From: Limnoraphis robusta CS-951
GTDB taxonomy: Bacteria > Cyanobacteriota > Cyanobacteriia > Cyanobacteriales > Microcoleaceae
Assembly: GCF_000972705.2 (NCBI RefSeq)
Contig: NZ_LATL02000332.1
Span: 20,534-84,533 of the forward strand
Reading direction: 5' to 3'
Length of the DNA: 64,000 bases
The notes under the pieces were generated by a model. That model ran no database searches and was not told where the DNA came from. It saw only the letters and a program-made list of their open reading frames with translations. Made by a program: the position numbers and the translations under genes. Shown one piece after another: positions 38,203-46,830 of this stretch. Positions within the stretch are counted from its first letter, which is position 1, and each line of letters starts with the position of its first letter.

Positions 38203-38425
38203 CTGTCACTCTCTCCCACTTGCAATCTCGAACTCCAGTTATACAACCGATGTTGTCGAACAATCTGTATTCTTTCAGAATTTATCAAAACTTGACATCA
38301 AACTGACATAAAACTTATCAAAATTTTAGAATGAGATGCGGCTCTCCTATCCGATACAATACAGGGGCATCAACCCTGGAAATACTCAAACGGCTTTTTT
38401 CCTTTTCAACTTTTGATTTACTCTA

Positions 38426-39766
38426 ATGTCTTCTCTCAATCCTCAACTGATCGCTCAAGTGCGTTTTCTTCAACGTCAGGCTGCTAGTTTGCTCCTTTAT
38501 CAATCGGTGTTTACTGAGGCGATGGGGCAAGCCTTTTTGAATTTACTAGAAGCCTTAGAAAACGATAGCAATCCTTTAGATTGTCTTAAAGCTTATGGAA
38601 TTTTGTTTAAAGAGCAAGCGCTCGATCAGCAATGTTGGCAAGATTATCTGATTGTTCAAATTATTAGGGCGGATAATCCCTTTAGTCAACAAGCTCAACA
38701 AAAGGATTTCAAGCAGTTGTCTTCGTCTTTAATTGCCGCCGCCAAGTCAGATTTACAACGCTTACAAACCCTCTATCAATGTAGTGGTGAAACACTGAGT
38801 CAATGGATACAACAGTTAATTCCCTCATCTGAACCGCCTGTGGTTTGGCAAGCCTCACCCGAGGGAGTCGAAAATATTGCAGAATTGCCTCTGAAAACTC
38901 TACTGGAAAAACCGGAAAATTGGGCGGATGCTTTAGAAGAATTAGCCGATCATTATCGACAGTTTGGCGTGGGCTTATTTGCCACTTCTCAGGCTTTTCG
39001 TTGGCAGAATGGAGAATTAATCAGTATTTCTCATCCTGATCCGGTTCATCTGAGCCAATTAGTCAGTTATGACTCTCAACGGCAGATTTTATTACAAAAT
39101 ACTGAATTTTTGTTGGCGGGATATGCAGCGCAAAATGTGCTATTATATGGAAGTCGGGGTTCGGGAAAATCGTCTTTAGTTAAGGCTTTATTACATCAAT
39201 ATAGCGATCGCGGTTTACGGTTAATTGAAGTGGCAAAGTCGGAACTAAAAGATTTACCCCTTGTGATCGAACAGTTGCGCGGAACTCCCCACAAATTTAT
39301 TATTTTTGTTGATGATCTCTCCTTTGAGGAAGATGATGATACCTTTAAAGCCTTGAAAGTTGTACTTGAAGGAAATATTACCGCTCGTCCTCAAAATGTA
39401 GTGGTTTATGCCACTTCCAATCGTCGTCATTTAGTGCGAGAATATTTTGCAGATCGCCCCCAACCGCGAGAGGTTGATGAGGTTCAGGCTTGGGATACCG
39501 TACAGGAAAAGCTATCTTTTAGCGATCGCTTTGGTCTAACCTTAACCTTTGAACCGCCCGATCAACAAACCTACCTGAAAATGGTACATCATCTCGCTGC
39601 TTTAGCCGATATTAGCCTCAACCCCGAGGAATTAGAATTTCGCGCCCTCCAGTGGGCAACCCGTCACAATGGCCGTTCAGGACGCAGCGCTCGTCAGTTT
39701 ATCGACTTCCTCACCGCAGAACTTGCCCTATTTTCAGGGAACCGGGAACAGGGAATGGGGGAATAG
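38426..39766 (+). CDS. AAA ATPase of the DUF815 family
   Basis: A 446-residue ATPase. Residues about 230-410 form a P-loop AAA core: Walker A GSRGSGKSS, Walker B KFIIFVDDLSFEE, sensor-1 asparagine in VVYATSNRRHLVREYF, and a C-terminal LARW-like segment. The N-terminal 200 residues are helical and typical of DUF815. The family is poorly characterised; a chaperone-like or DNA-related role has been suggested for relatives. No partner gene is adjacent. Confidence 0.88.
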   Translation: MSSLNPQLIAQVRFLQRQAASLLLYQSVFTEAMGQAFLNLLEALENDSNPLDCLKAYGILFKEQALDQQCWQDYLIVQIIRADNPFSQQAQQKDFKQLSSSLIAAAKSDLQRLQTLYQCSGETLSQWIQQLIPSSEPPVVWQASPEGVENIAELPLKTLLEKPENWADALEELADHYRQFGVGLFATSQAFRWQNGELISISHPDPVHLSQLVSYDSQRQILLQNTEFLLAGYAAQNVLLYGSRGSGKSSLVKALLHQYSDRGLRLIEVAKSELKDLPLVIEQLRGTPHKFIIFVDDLSFEEDDDTFKALKVVLEGNITARPQNVVVYATSNRRHLVREYFADRPQPREVDEVQAWDTVQEKLSFSDRFGLTLTFEPPDQQTYLKMVHHLAALADISLNPEELEFRALQWATRHNGRSGRSARQFIDFLTAELALFSGNREQGMGE

Positions 39767-39910
39767 TGACTGTTGACTGTTCACTGTAAAAACCCGCCCC
39801 TACAACTTCGTTTCTTAACTCTATTGGAAAAAATCCCCATCTTCGCTCAATATCCATTATCGTGAGGAGATACTCTAAACTAAAAAATAGTAGTAAGTAG
39901 GTCTAGAACT

Positions 39911-40336
39911 ATGTCTCCTAGCATGACCAATACTATCGAACTTACTCCGGCAGAAGCCTTTGCTGCGATCGCATTAACTGCTGTGGCTGCTGATGGTATG
40001 ATCACTGATAGTGAATCACAAATCATCAGAAGTACCTTGGCGCGGATGGATCTTTTTACCGACTACACCGCCCAAAAGAAGACAGAAATGATTCAACGCT
40101 TATTGGATCAAATTCAAGAAAAAGGGTATGAAGTCGTCATGCAGTCTGCGATCGCTAAATTGCCTGGTAATCTCAAAGATACAGCTTTTGCAGTCGCGAC
40201 TGATATCATCCTTTCCGATGGGGATCTCGCAGATGAGGAAGAAGAGTTGTTAAATGCTCTTTATAATGCTCTAGGAATTGAAGAAGAAATGGCAACTAAG
40301 ATTATTGATGTCATGCTGATCAAAAATAAGGGGTAA
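39911..40336 (+). CDS. TerB-like tellurite-resistance family protein
   Basis: A 141-residue helical protein with the TerB-type layout: EAFAAIALTAVAADGMITDSE, then RSTLARMDLF, then FAVATDIILSDGDLADEEEELL near the end. The paired acidic sites (ADG and SDGDLADEEE) could bind a metal, as suggested for TerB. No other ter genes lie near. A standalone stress role is likely. A ribosome site of AGTAGG type is weak. Confidence 0.82.
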   Translation: MSPSMTNTIELTPAEAFAAIALTAVAADGMITDSESQIIRSTLARMDLFTDYTAQKKTEMIQRLLDQIQEKGYEVVMQSAIAKLPGNLKDTAFAVATDIILSDGDLADEEEELLNALYNALGIEEEMATKIIDVMLIKNKG

Positions 40337-40553
40337 TTTTGCTCAGTTTGGGTGTCGAAAATCAACTTGTTTGTCCCTGGATTAACCAGGGATTTATTAA
40401 AATAAATTTTAGACAAAAGCAGAATTCACAATTTGAACGGTTTAACTTGCGAAGTGTGGGTTAAAATGCGCTCTGATCAAAGTCGTTTCAATCGAGTTTT
40501 CTAAGCTGATCCGACTACATTCTACCTTCTTGATGTTGAGATTTTAAAGGGTT

Positions 40554-41603
40554 ATGGCTTACATCCGAACCGTTCGCTTTCAAGATACGGATGCTGCCGG
40601 AGTTGTCTACTTTGCTAATGTTTTAACCATTTGTCACGAAGCCTATGAAACCTCCTTAGCAGCCGCCAAAATTCATCTAAAAACGTTTTTTTGTAACCCA
40701 GATTTTGCCATTCCGATTGTTCATGCGAGTGTTGACTTTTTTCAACCGATATTTTGTGGTGATCGCCTGATTATTCATTTAATGCCACAACAAATTACAG
40801 AAAACACCTTTGAAATTAACTATAAAATTGTTTTATTAGATTCAGATAAATGGATAGCAAAAGCCACTACAAAGCACGCTTGTATTCACCCCTGTAGCCG
40901 CAAAAGAAAGCAACTTCCTGATGAAATTCTGCATTGGTTAAATGTCGAAACCATAGAGCGAATCTTAAATAATGTTGATGCGGTTGTCGTTTGGAATAAT
41001 GGCAAAGCTTACTTCTTTAAAGACAATGAATATCTGAGTTATGATCTCAATTGGAACTGTATTGATTACGGTTATCCCCAGAAAATAGACCGGGGAAGAT
41101 GGGCAAGTTTTCCCCCGAGTTTTACTCAAGGAATTGATGCCGGGTTAGTTTGGCATAATGGCAAAGCTTACTTTTTTAAAGGAGATGAATATATTTGCTA
41201 TGATTTGTATAAAGATCAAGTAGAAGCAGGTTATCCCCTCAAACTAAATAGCGGACTTTGGGCGGGATGGCCGAAGCATTTTTATAGTGGTATTGATACA
41301 GCAGTATTATGGAATGATGGTAAAGCTTATTTTTTCAAAGGAGATGAATATATTTGCTATGATCTCTATCGAGAAGTTACTGAATTAGGTTATCCTAAAA
41401 AGATTTCAGAGAGTCAATGGCAGGGATGGCCGAAACAGTTTACTCGTCGTATTGATGCCGCCGCCGTCTGGAAAAATGGGAAAGCTTATTTCTTTCGAGA
41501 TGATGAATATATTTGTTACGATATCAATCAAAATCGGACATATCCCGATTATCCTAAAAAAATTAAGGACAACTGGTTAAGTTTTTGGTGTCAACTGTTG
41601 TAG
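40554..41603 (+). CDS. DHNA-CoA-type thioesterase fused to four hemopexin repeats
   Basis: A single 349-residue frame with no stop or frameshift. Residues 1-135 are a hotdog acyl-CoA thioesterase. RTVRFQDTDAAGVVYFANVL matches the cyanobacterial 1,4-dihydroxy-2-naphthoyl-CoA hydrolase, with the catalytic Asp in the DTDAAG motif, and VDFFQPIFCGD follows. Residues about 141-345 are four hemopexin-like blades of about 53 residues. Each has DAVVVWNNGKAYFF, DNEYLSYDL and a GYPQKI-type end. The phylloquinone genes menE, menC and menH lie 1.5-5 kb downstream on the other strand. The thioesterase should finish the naphthoate step of phylloquinone synthesis. What the hemopexin part binds is unknown. 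Confidence 0.9.
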   Translation: MAYIRTVRFQDTDAAGVVYFANVLTICHEAYETSLAAAKIHLKTFFCNPDFAIPIVHASVDFFQPIFCGDRLIIHLMPQQITENTFEINYKIVLLDSDKWIAKATTKHACIHPCSRKRKQLPDEILHWLNVETIERILNNVDAVVVWNNGKAYFFKDNEYLSYDLNWNCIDYGYPQKIDRGRWASFPPSFTQGIDAGLVWHNGKAYFFKGDEYICYDLYKDQVEAGYPLKLNSGLWAGWPKHFYSGIDTAVLWNDGKAYFFKGDEYICYDLYREVTELGYPKKISESQWQGWPKQFTRRIDAAAVWKNGKAYFFRDDEYICYDINQNRTYPDYPKKIKDNWLSFWCQLL

Positions 41604-41632
41604 AAACTATTTGAATATTTGAGTTTAGAACA

Positions 41633-42574
41633 ATGTCAACTCGTAGCTATGCTATTTTAGGAACAGGAGCAATTGGAGGCTTTTATGGTGCAAAACTCCA
41701 ACAACTTGGAAGGGATGTTCATTTTTTACTCCACAGTGATTATCAACAAGTTTGTCATAAAGGTTTATTCATAGAATCTCCAAGCGGAAATTTTACCCTA
41801 TTTCCGGTTCAAGCTTATGATAACTGTCACAAAATGCCTGCTTGCGATGTTGTCATTGTTGCTCTTAAAACCACACAAAATCATTTATTACCCCAGATTT
41901 TGCCGCCTTTGCTTAAAGAAGACGGTGTGGTTTTAATCTTACAAAATGGATTAGGTATTGAACCGCTAGTTGCGGAAATTGTTAACGCTAAACGAGTGAT
42001 TGGGGGATTGTGTTTTATCTGTTCTAATAAAGTCGGAAAAGGTCATATTCGTCACTTAGACTATGGTATGATTACGATGGGAGAATATAATGAAAATTAT
42101 CAACCTGGGGGAATTACGACCCGAATTCAACAAATTGCCGAAGACTTTAATAATGCCGGAATTCCAGTCGAACTCAGCGAAAATTTACTATTAGCTCGAT
42201 GGAAAAAGTTAGTTTGGAATATTCCCTATAATGGACTGTCTGTGGTTCTCAATGCCAAAACAGACGAGTTAATGAACGCTCCAGATAGTCGAATTTTAGT
42301 CGAAGAAATCATGCGGGAAGTCGTCAAGGGCGCACAAGGATATGATTGCATGATTCCCGAAGAATTTATCCAAAAAATGCTAAATCATACGGAGAAAATG
42401 ACACCTTATCTTACTAGCATGAAACTTGATTATGATAGCAAACGTCCTTTAGAAATAGAAGCTATTATCGGAAATCCTTGGCGGATGGCTACAGAAAAAG
42501 GTGTTGATTTACCTTATATTGAAATGCTGTATCGACAACTAAAATTTCTCGATTATCAAAATCGTTTAGTATGA
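41633..42574 (+). CDS. PanE/ApbA-type 2-dehydropantoate 2-reductase-like protein
   Basis: A 313-residue NADPH-dependent reductase. The N-terminal Rossmann motif GTGAIGGFYGAKL is intact, and VVIVALKTTQNHLLPQIL and VVLILQNGLGIEPLVAE follow. The C-terminal helical domain has ARWKKLVWNIPYNGLSVVLN and ends KKGV-like near GVDLPYIEMLYRQLKF. The family normally makes pantoate from 2-dehydropantoate for coenzyme A. Paralogues of this type are common in cyanobacteria, so panE is possible but not certain. It starts 30 bp after the fusion gene, likely the same operon. Confidence 0.8.
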   Translation: MSTRSYAILGTGAIGGFYGAKLQQLGRDVHFLLHSDYQQVCHKGLFIESPSGNFTLFPVQAYDNCHKMPACDVVIVALKTTQNHLLPQILPPLLKEDGVVLILQNGLGIEPLVAEIVNAKRVIGGLCFICSNKVGKGHIRHLDYGMITMGEYNENYQPGGITTRIQQIAEDFNNAGIPVELSENLLLARWKKLVWNIPYNGLSVVLNAKTDELMNAPDSRILVEEIMREVVKGAQGYDCMIPEEFIQKMLNHTEKMTPYLTSMKLDYDSKRPLEIEAIIGNPWRMATEKGVDLPYIEMLYRQLKFLDYQNRLV

Positions 42575-42592
42575 TTTTTATGGGTTGAAAAC

Positions 42593-42862
42593 TCAAGGAA
42601 AGTAACGATAAAATTCTCGTCTATGAAGAACTCGGCAGAAAGTGATAGTATCGCCTTTCAGAAAAAAGCCTATTCTATAATCACCGACCCGAATTCGATA
42701 GGCATTGTCTTCTCCTTTTAATTTTTTAATATTGTTGATATCCCCAAAGTTTTGACAGGCTGGAATCTCAGAAAAGGTTAGATTTTTAATCGTCGTATAA
42801 ACGGGTGTGCTTTTCAAAGATTTCAGCTCCTTAATAAATGTCGGAAGATATTCAGTTTTCAT
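42593..42862 (-). CDS. RelE-family toxin
   Basis: An 89-residue protein with the RelE/ParE-type fold cues: FIKELKSLKSTPVYTTI, then NIKKLKGEDNAYRIRVGDYRIGF, then TFCRVLHRREFYRYFP. RelE-type toxins cleave mRNA at the ribosomal A site. The C-terminal Arg/Tyr residues that act in catalysis are present (RVLHRREFYRYF). The start overlaps the antitoxin stop by four bases. Confidence 0.85.
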   Translation of the reverse strand: MKTEYLPTFIKELKSLKSTPVYTTIKNLTFSEIPACQNFGDINNIKKLKGEDNAYRIRVGDYRIGFFLKGDTITFCRVLHRREFYRYFP

Positions 42863-43098
42863 TCCTGCTCTAGTTCTGCTAATGCTTCCTCAAAATTTAA
42901 AGGCGTTTCATCTTTAACTTCCATCATAGCTCGATAGAGTCCTTCATCTTCAAGCATTTCAATTAAACGTTCATAGTCCGAAAAGCTAATGACAACTTTC
43001 TGGATGTGACCTTGAGTATCAGTAATTAATTCTTGTGCAAATGGATAATCTTTGGCATTCATTTTTTCCGGCTTATCTTTATCAAACGGTATTGCCAT
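42859..43098 (-). CDS. Antitoxin of the RelE pair
   Basis: About 79 residues from ATG 43098; longer starts would overlap the menE 3' end. The C-terminal half is acidic (DEGLYRAMMEVKDETPLNFEEALAELE). The N-terminal half has TQGHIQKVVISFSDYERLIEML, like Phd/YefM-type or small uncharacterised antitoxins. The stop overlaps the RelE start by four bases. The pair is inserted between the menE 3' end and the PanE-like gene. Confidence 0.8.
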   Translation of the reverse strand: MAIPFDKDKPEKMNAKDYPFAQELITDTQGHIQKVVISFSDYERLIEMLEDEGLYRAMMEVKDETPLNFEEALAELEQE

Positions 43099-43123
43099 TG
43101 TACCACTTTGATTTGTAAGGTAG

Positions 43124-44581
43124 TTAAACACTTGAACGATTGAGAAACGTTTCAGCAAGTTCTTCTAACTGTTTAAAGTTGAGTTTTCCTTGAAGGTTTC
43201 GAGGTAAAACATCGACAGCTACCCAATGTTTAGGCTGTTTAAACTTGCTCAGTTTTTCATGTAATGCTATCTGCAAATTCGAGATAGAAACATCGGGAAT
43301 ATTAGGAACATAAATCGCTGTTACTACCTGTCCCCAATGACTATCTGGTAAACCAATAACGCCGACATCCGCTACCAAACCTGTTGAACGAATTGCTGCT
43401 TCTACTTCCGCCGGATAAACATTTTCACCCCCAGTAATAATTTTATAGCTATTGCGTCCGACAATTGTTAAATATCCCTGTTCATCCAAATAACCTAAAT
43501 CATCAGATTTGAGAGTTTTCAGCCCAGATTTTGCCTTGTCACTTTGACCATAATATCCTAAAGCCAAAGAGTTTGCGTCTATTGTTAAAATTCCCAGTAA
43601 ATTGACACCTAATTCTTGATTATTTTCACTGTATACTGTTATTTTAGCATGGGGTAAAACTTGACCATAGCTGTTATTTCCTGCTAAAAAATCCTCGGGT
43701 TTGAGGGTCGCAATTTGAGCGGCTGTTTCCGTCATTCCGTAGGTGGGAGCGAGTCGAATTTGATGCCGTCTCGCCTGTTGTAATAATTCTAACCAAGCAG
43801 GCGCACCCCCTAACAAAACCGTCTGAAATTGCGACAGCCAACGAGTTGTTTGAGAATGATTTAAAAGGCGTTGGAGTTGGGTAGGAACCAGAGAAATAAA
43901 AAATTCTGAAGGATTAATTTCTGGGAATTTTCCCCTTTCCAGCGTTTTAAACGGAAAAATTGCTAACGTTCCGCCTGTTGTGAAAGAACGCATAAATTGC
44001 ATTAATCCACTAACATGATATAAAGGTAAAGTGCAGAAAGAATTGACCTGTTTTATGTTAAAATACTGTTGGAATCCTTGCACCGAAGCCGTTAACGTTT
44101 CCCAAGTATGAATCACAAATCGAATATTTCCCGATGAACCCCCAGTGGGAATCATAATGGAAGCGTGAGGAGTTGAAATAACAGAATTTGTCTGAATATA
44201 GGAGGGGTTAAACTCCTCTAAATTGCCGAAAATCACATCGGGATGAACGATTTTAAAAACCTGTTCCCACTCCGCTTTTACCCAGTTGGGATTGCATAAA
44301 AAAATCGGACATTTAGTGACAACTGCGGCTAGAAACGTTGCTAAAAAAACTGTCGGTTCGGGTTCGGCGAGGATAATTTTGGGATGAACTCCCTGAGCGT
44401 TGATAAATTCAGTTAGTTCTTGAAAGCGATGTTGATAGATTTTATTAAACTCAGAACAATTATATCCGATTAACCAATCATCGGTTCTCAAATTTAAATA
44501 ATTTTTAACATCAGTTGATGAACTGCTTTTAACTTGAAAAGATACCACGCTCGTTTTTTCTCGAATATTGCTGTCTCTCAC
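43124..44581 (-). CDS. menE: o-Succinylbenzoate-CoA ligase MenE
   Basis: Activates o-succinylbenzoate with ATP and CoA in phylloquinone synthesis. The ANL-family core is present: SIMIPTGGSSGNIRFVIHTW (AMP-binding P-loop), APTYGMTETAAQIA (A5-type), and the C-terminal hinge VGRNSYKIITGGENVYPAEVEAAI. The length of 485 is normal. It is four bases downstream of menC on the same strand and is part of a menH-menC-menE operon. Confidence 0.93.
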   Translation of the reverse strand: MRDSNIREKTSVVSFQVKSSSSTDVKNYLNLRTDDWLIGYNCSEFNKIYQHRFQELTEFINAQGVHPKIILAEPEPTVFLATFLAAVVTKCPIFLCNPNWVKAEWEQVFKIVHPDVIFGNLEEFNPSYIQTNSVISTPHASIMIPTGGSSGNIRFVIHTWETLTASVQGFQQYFNIKQVNSFCTLPLYHVSGLMQFMRSFTTGGTLAIFPFKTLERGKFPEINPSEFFISLVPTQLQRLLNHSQTTRWLSQFQTVLLGGAPAWLELLQQARRHQIRLAPTYGMTETAAQIATLKPEDFLAGNNSYGQVLPHAKITVYSENNQELGVNLLGILTIDANSLALGYYGQSDKAKSGLKTLKSDDLGYLDEQGYLTIVGRNSYKIITGGENVYPAEVEAAIRSTGLVADVGVIGLPDSHWGQVVTAIYVPNIPDVSISNLQIALHEKLSKFKQPKHWVAVDVLPRNLQGKLNFKQLEELAETFLNRSSV

Positions 44582-44585
44582 TTTA

Positions 44586-45590
44586 TCAGAAAGTTGAACT
44601 CAATTCACACCACCAACTTTGATCATTTTCCTGAAACCAATGTCCAATTCCAAAACCCACCGCTCGTTTAGGATCAGAGAGTTGAGAGGCTAAATTCAAA
44701 GCCGCTTGTCTTCCCACTGGGGTTTCAAAGACGGATGAAAATACCGCATCAATTGAATTTTCAAGACACAATTTTCGCAGTTTTCGCGGAGAACCCACAA
44801 TAGCAGGTTTAATCACAAAAATTCCCCGCCAACCCCGTTGATAACAGTCTTTAATTTGTTTAAGGTTAGCGACAGATTCATCTAACGCAATAGGAGTAGA
44901 ATATTGTTTATTTAACGCCAACATTTCAGCAAACTGATCAACAGATAAGGGTTGTTCTAGATATTCAATTTTGAGAATATCAGATTTTATTTCATCACAA
45001 ACGGATAACCATTGATTCGCTTCCTCCCAACTCAATCCCCCATTCGCATCTAACCGCAAATAGATAATTTCTTGCTTTTCTCTTTCTGAGTTTATTGTCT
45101 CTAAAATGAGTTGAGTTAACTGTTTAAAGATTTGCAGTTCTTCAGAAATCGGATGAACCGCGATTTTCCATTTAAACGTTCTAAAACCTTGATTTAAAAG
45201 GGTTTTAAAGACTGGTAATCCAGCGTTTCCTGACGGTAAAAGTCCACTGAATTTCAGTTCTCTTAAAAACCCGGTTTCTTTGAGAAACCGGGTTTTTGGA
45301 TAGGTCAAAGCTGACTCAAACCCAAACTGACAAGCAGGAAGGTTATCTGGAATTTCGAGAATATCTTCTAACGTTAACGTTTGGGGAAGTTGCTGACAAA
45401 ATTCTAACGCTTGTTGTAACGTTTCCGAACCAAACCAACTCAAAGGTGCAATTTCACCCCAAGCGATTTTTCCCTGTTCGTTTGTGAGACGAATAATAAT
45501 TCCCTCACGGGTTTTCCAAGTTCCGTGATGAGTTTTTAAAGGGTGTTTGAACTTGCGACAATAGGGAGAAAAGTTAAACTGATAAACCAT
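44586..45590 (-). CDS. menC: o-Succinylbenzoate synthase MenC, with an in-frame repeat insertion
   Basis: An enolase-superfamily enzyme that dehydrates SHCHC to o-succinylbenzoate. The metal-ligand lysine in FKWKIAVHP, the DANGG in RLDANGGLSW, and the ELEQPL-like EYLEQPLS are intact. ALDESVA carries the Asp/Glu. A palindromic repeat (45265-45297) lies in frame near residue 105 and encodes KTRFLKETGFL. That segment is absent from ordinary MenC. The protein could still fold, since the insertion is in a loop before FSGLLPSGNAG, but activity is not proven. It overlaps menH by one base. Confidence 0.92.
   Translation of the reverse strand: MVYQFNFSPYCRKFKHPLKTHHGTWKTREGIIIRLTNEQGKIAWGEIAPLSWFGSETLQQALEFCQQLPQTLTLEDILEIPDNLPACQFGFESALTYPKTRFLKETGFLRELKFSGLLPSGNAGLPVFKTLLNQGFRTFKWKIAVHPISEELQIFKQLTQLILETINSEREKQEIIYLRLDANGGLSWEEANQWLSVCDEIKSDILKIEYLEQPLSVDQFAEMLALNKQYSTPIALDESVANLKQIKDCYQRGWRGIFVIKPAIVGSPRKLRKLCLENSIDAVFSSVFETPVGRQAALNLASQLSDPKRAVGFGIGHWFQENDQSWWCELSSTF
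45265..45297. repeat. 33-bp perfect hairpin repeat inside menC
   Basis: AAAAACCCGGTTTCT, loop TTG, AGAAACCGGGTTTTT. The arms are perfect 15-bp inverted repeats. The same 15-3-15 architecture recurs at 19665-19697 and 53901-53933. Inside menC it is translated without a frameshift. Confidence 0.9.
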
Positions 45591-46390
45591 TAACTCTCGA
45601 CTAAAAACTCTTGCACCAGTTTAACCCACTGTTGGGGATTTTCTACATGAATATTATGACCGCAGTTGGGAATAATTTCAAGCTTTGCAGTCGAACATAA
45701 ATTCGCCATTTCTTGATTAATTTTAATAAACTTTTCATCCAACTCTCCAACCAACAATAAAAGCGGAACTTTCGTCTCTGAAAGTTTATCCCAGAGTGAG
45801 GGTTGATTTCCTGTTCCCATCATTCCTAGAGATTTGGCTAACTCTGTTGGATTATTTTGCAGACGCCGTGCTAAAATTGTGTTAAAGTTGGGATGATTTT
45901 TAAACGTTTTAAATAACGGCTGATTGTACCAATTTTTTAAAAAACTTTGTAAGTCTTGCTGTTCGAGTTTTTCTGCTAATTGTAAATCCGATAAATAACG
46001 TTGACTTCGCTCTTTTTCGGTTTTTAATCCCGGAGAAGCTGATTCTAAAACAACTTTGTTAAAATATTGAGGATAATATAAAGCCAGATAAAGTGCTAAC
46101 CTTCCTCCCATCGAATAACCGACGAGAAAACACTGTTTAATCTGTAATTCTTCTAACCAATCTATTAAGCCTTTAGCTGTGTTTGAGAGGCTGTAAAAAT
46201 CATCTCCACTGTTAACTTTAGTTTTTCCATGTCCCGGTAGATCAACGGCTATACAATCAAAGCTTTTAGATAAGGGGGAAATGACCGTATTAAAATCATT
46301 GCCATTTCCCAGAAATCCATGTAAAAATAAGAGAACGGGTAAATTGACATTCCCCGTGCGAAAAGAGTGAAAGTTGTAATGTTGTGACAT
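45590..46390 (-). CDS. menH: SHCHC synthase MenH (alpha/beta hydrolase)
   Basis: Pyruvate elimination to SHCHC in phylloquinone synthesis. An alpha/beta-hydrolase of 266 residues: nucleophile elbow GYSMGG, catalytic Asp in VGELDEKFI, and His in NCGHNIHVENP. HGFLGNGNDF opens the core. Position directly before menC (one-base overlap, TAATG) makes menH the natural call rather than a generic hydrolase. Confidence 0.88.
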   Translation of the reverse strand: MSQHYNFHSFRTGNVNLPVLLFLHGFLGNGNDFNTVISPLSKSFDCIAVDLPGHGKTKVNSGDDFYSLSNTAKGLIDWLEELQIKQCFLVGYSMGGRLALYLALYYPQYFNKVVLESASPGLKTEKERSQRYLSDLQLAEKLEQQDLQSFLKNWYNQPLFKTFKNHPNFNTILARRLQNNPTELAKSLGMMGTGNQPSLWDKLSETKVPLLLLVGELDEKFIKINQEMANLCSTAKLEIIPNCGHNIHVENPQQWVKLVQEFLVES

Positions 46391-46406
46391 TTACGCTGAG
46401 TTTTTA

Positions 46407-46595
46407 TTAATCATAAACCCAGTGCAGAAAAGGAACCGCAGCCGCACAGAATGCCATAAATACAAATAAACCGCCTAACATTCCAAAAAAGAGAAATTCT
46501 TCGCCTCGTTGTTTCGCCAATTTAACGATGAGAAAGCTATAGCCATAGGAGGCGAGAAAGAAAAAAATGGTGAAAGCTGTGAAGTAATATTCCAT
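46407..46595 (-). CDS. Small two-helix membrane protein, unknown function
   Basis: A 62-residue protein with two membrane segments (FTAFTIFFFLASYGYSFLI and FGMLGGLFVFMAFCAAAV) joined by a short charged loop VKLAKQRGEEF. No family is recognised. It lies just upstream of menH on the same strand, with 16 bp between them, so it may be co-transcribed with the menaquinone-type genes. Confidence 0.65.
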   Translation of the reverse strand: MEYYFTAFTIFFFLASYGYSFLIVKLAKQRGEEFLFFGMLGGLFVFMAFCAAAVPFLHWVYD

Positions 46596-46830
46596 AGGTT
46601 AGATCACGAAAAACTGCTGTGAAAGCGTTTCTAATTCAGCTTGAATTGTTTCAACTGACTTGAAAAGCTTCATTTTCTATTGTAACGAAATTGAACAAAA
46701 AACGATGATACAAAAAGTGAACAATGTTAAACAATTATCATTTCTTTACAAAATCTTGTATCCTACGTTTGTCTCTCGAATAACCGGAGATTAGTGATTA
46801 AACCCTTTTTTCCTTTCGGTAATATTTCTG

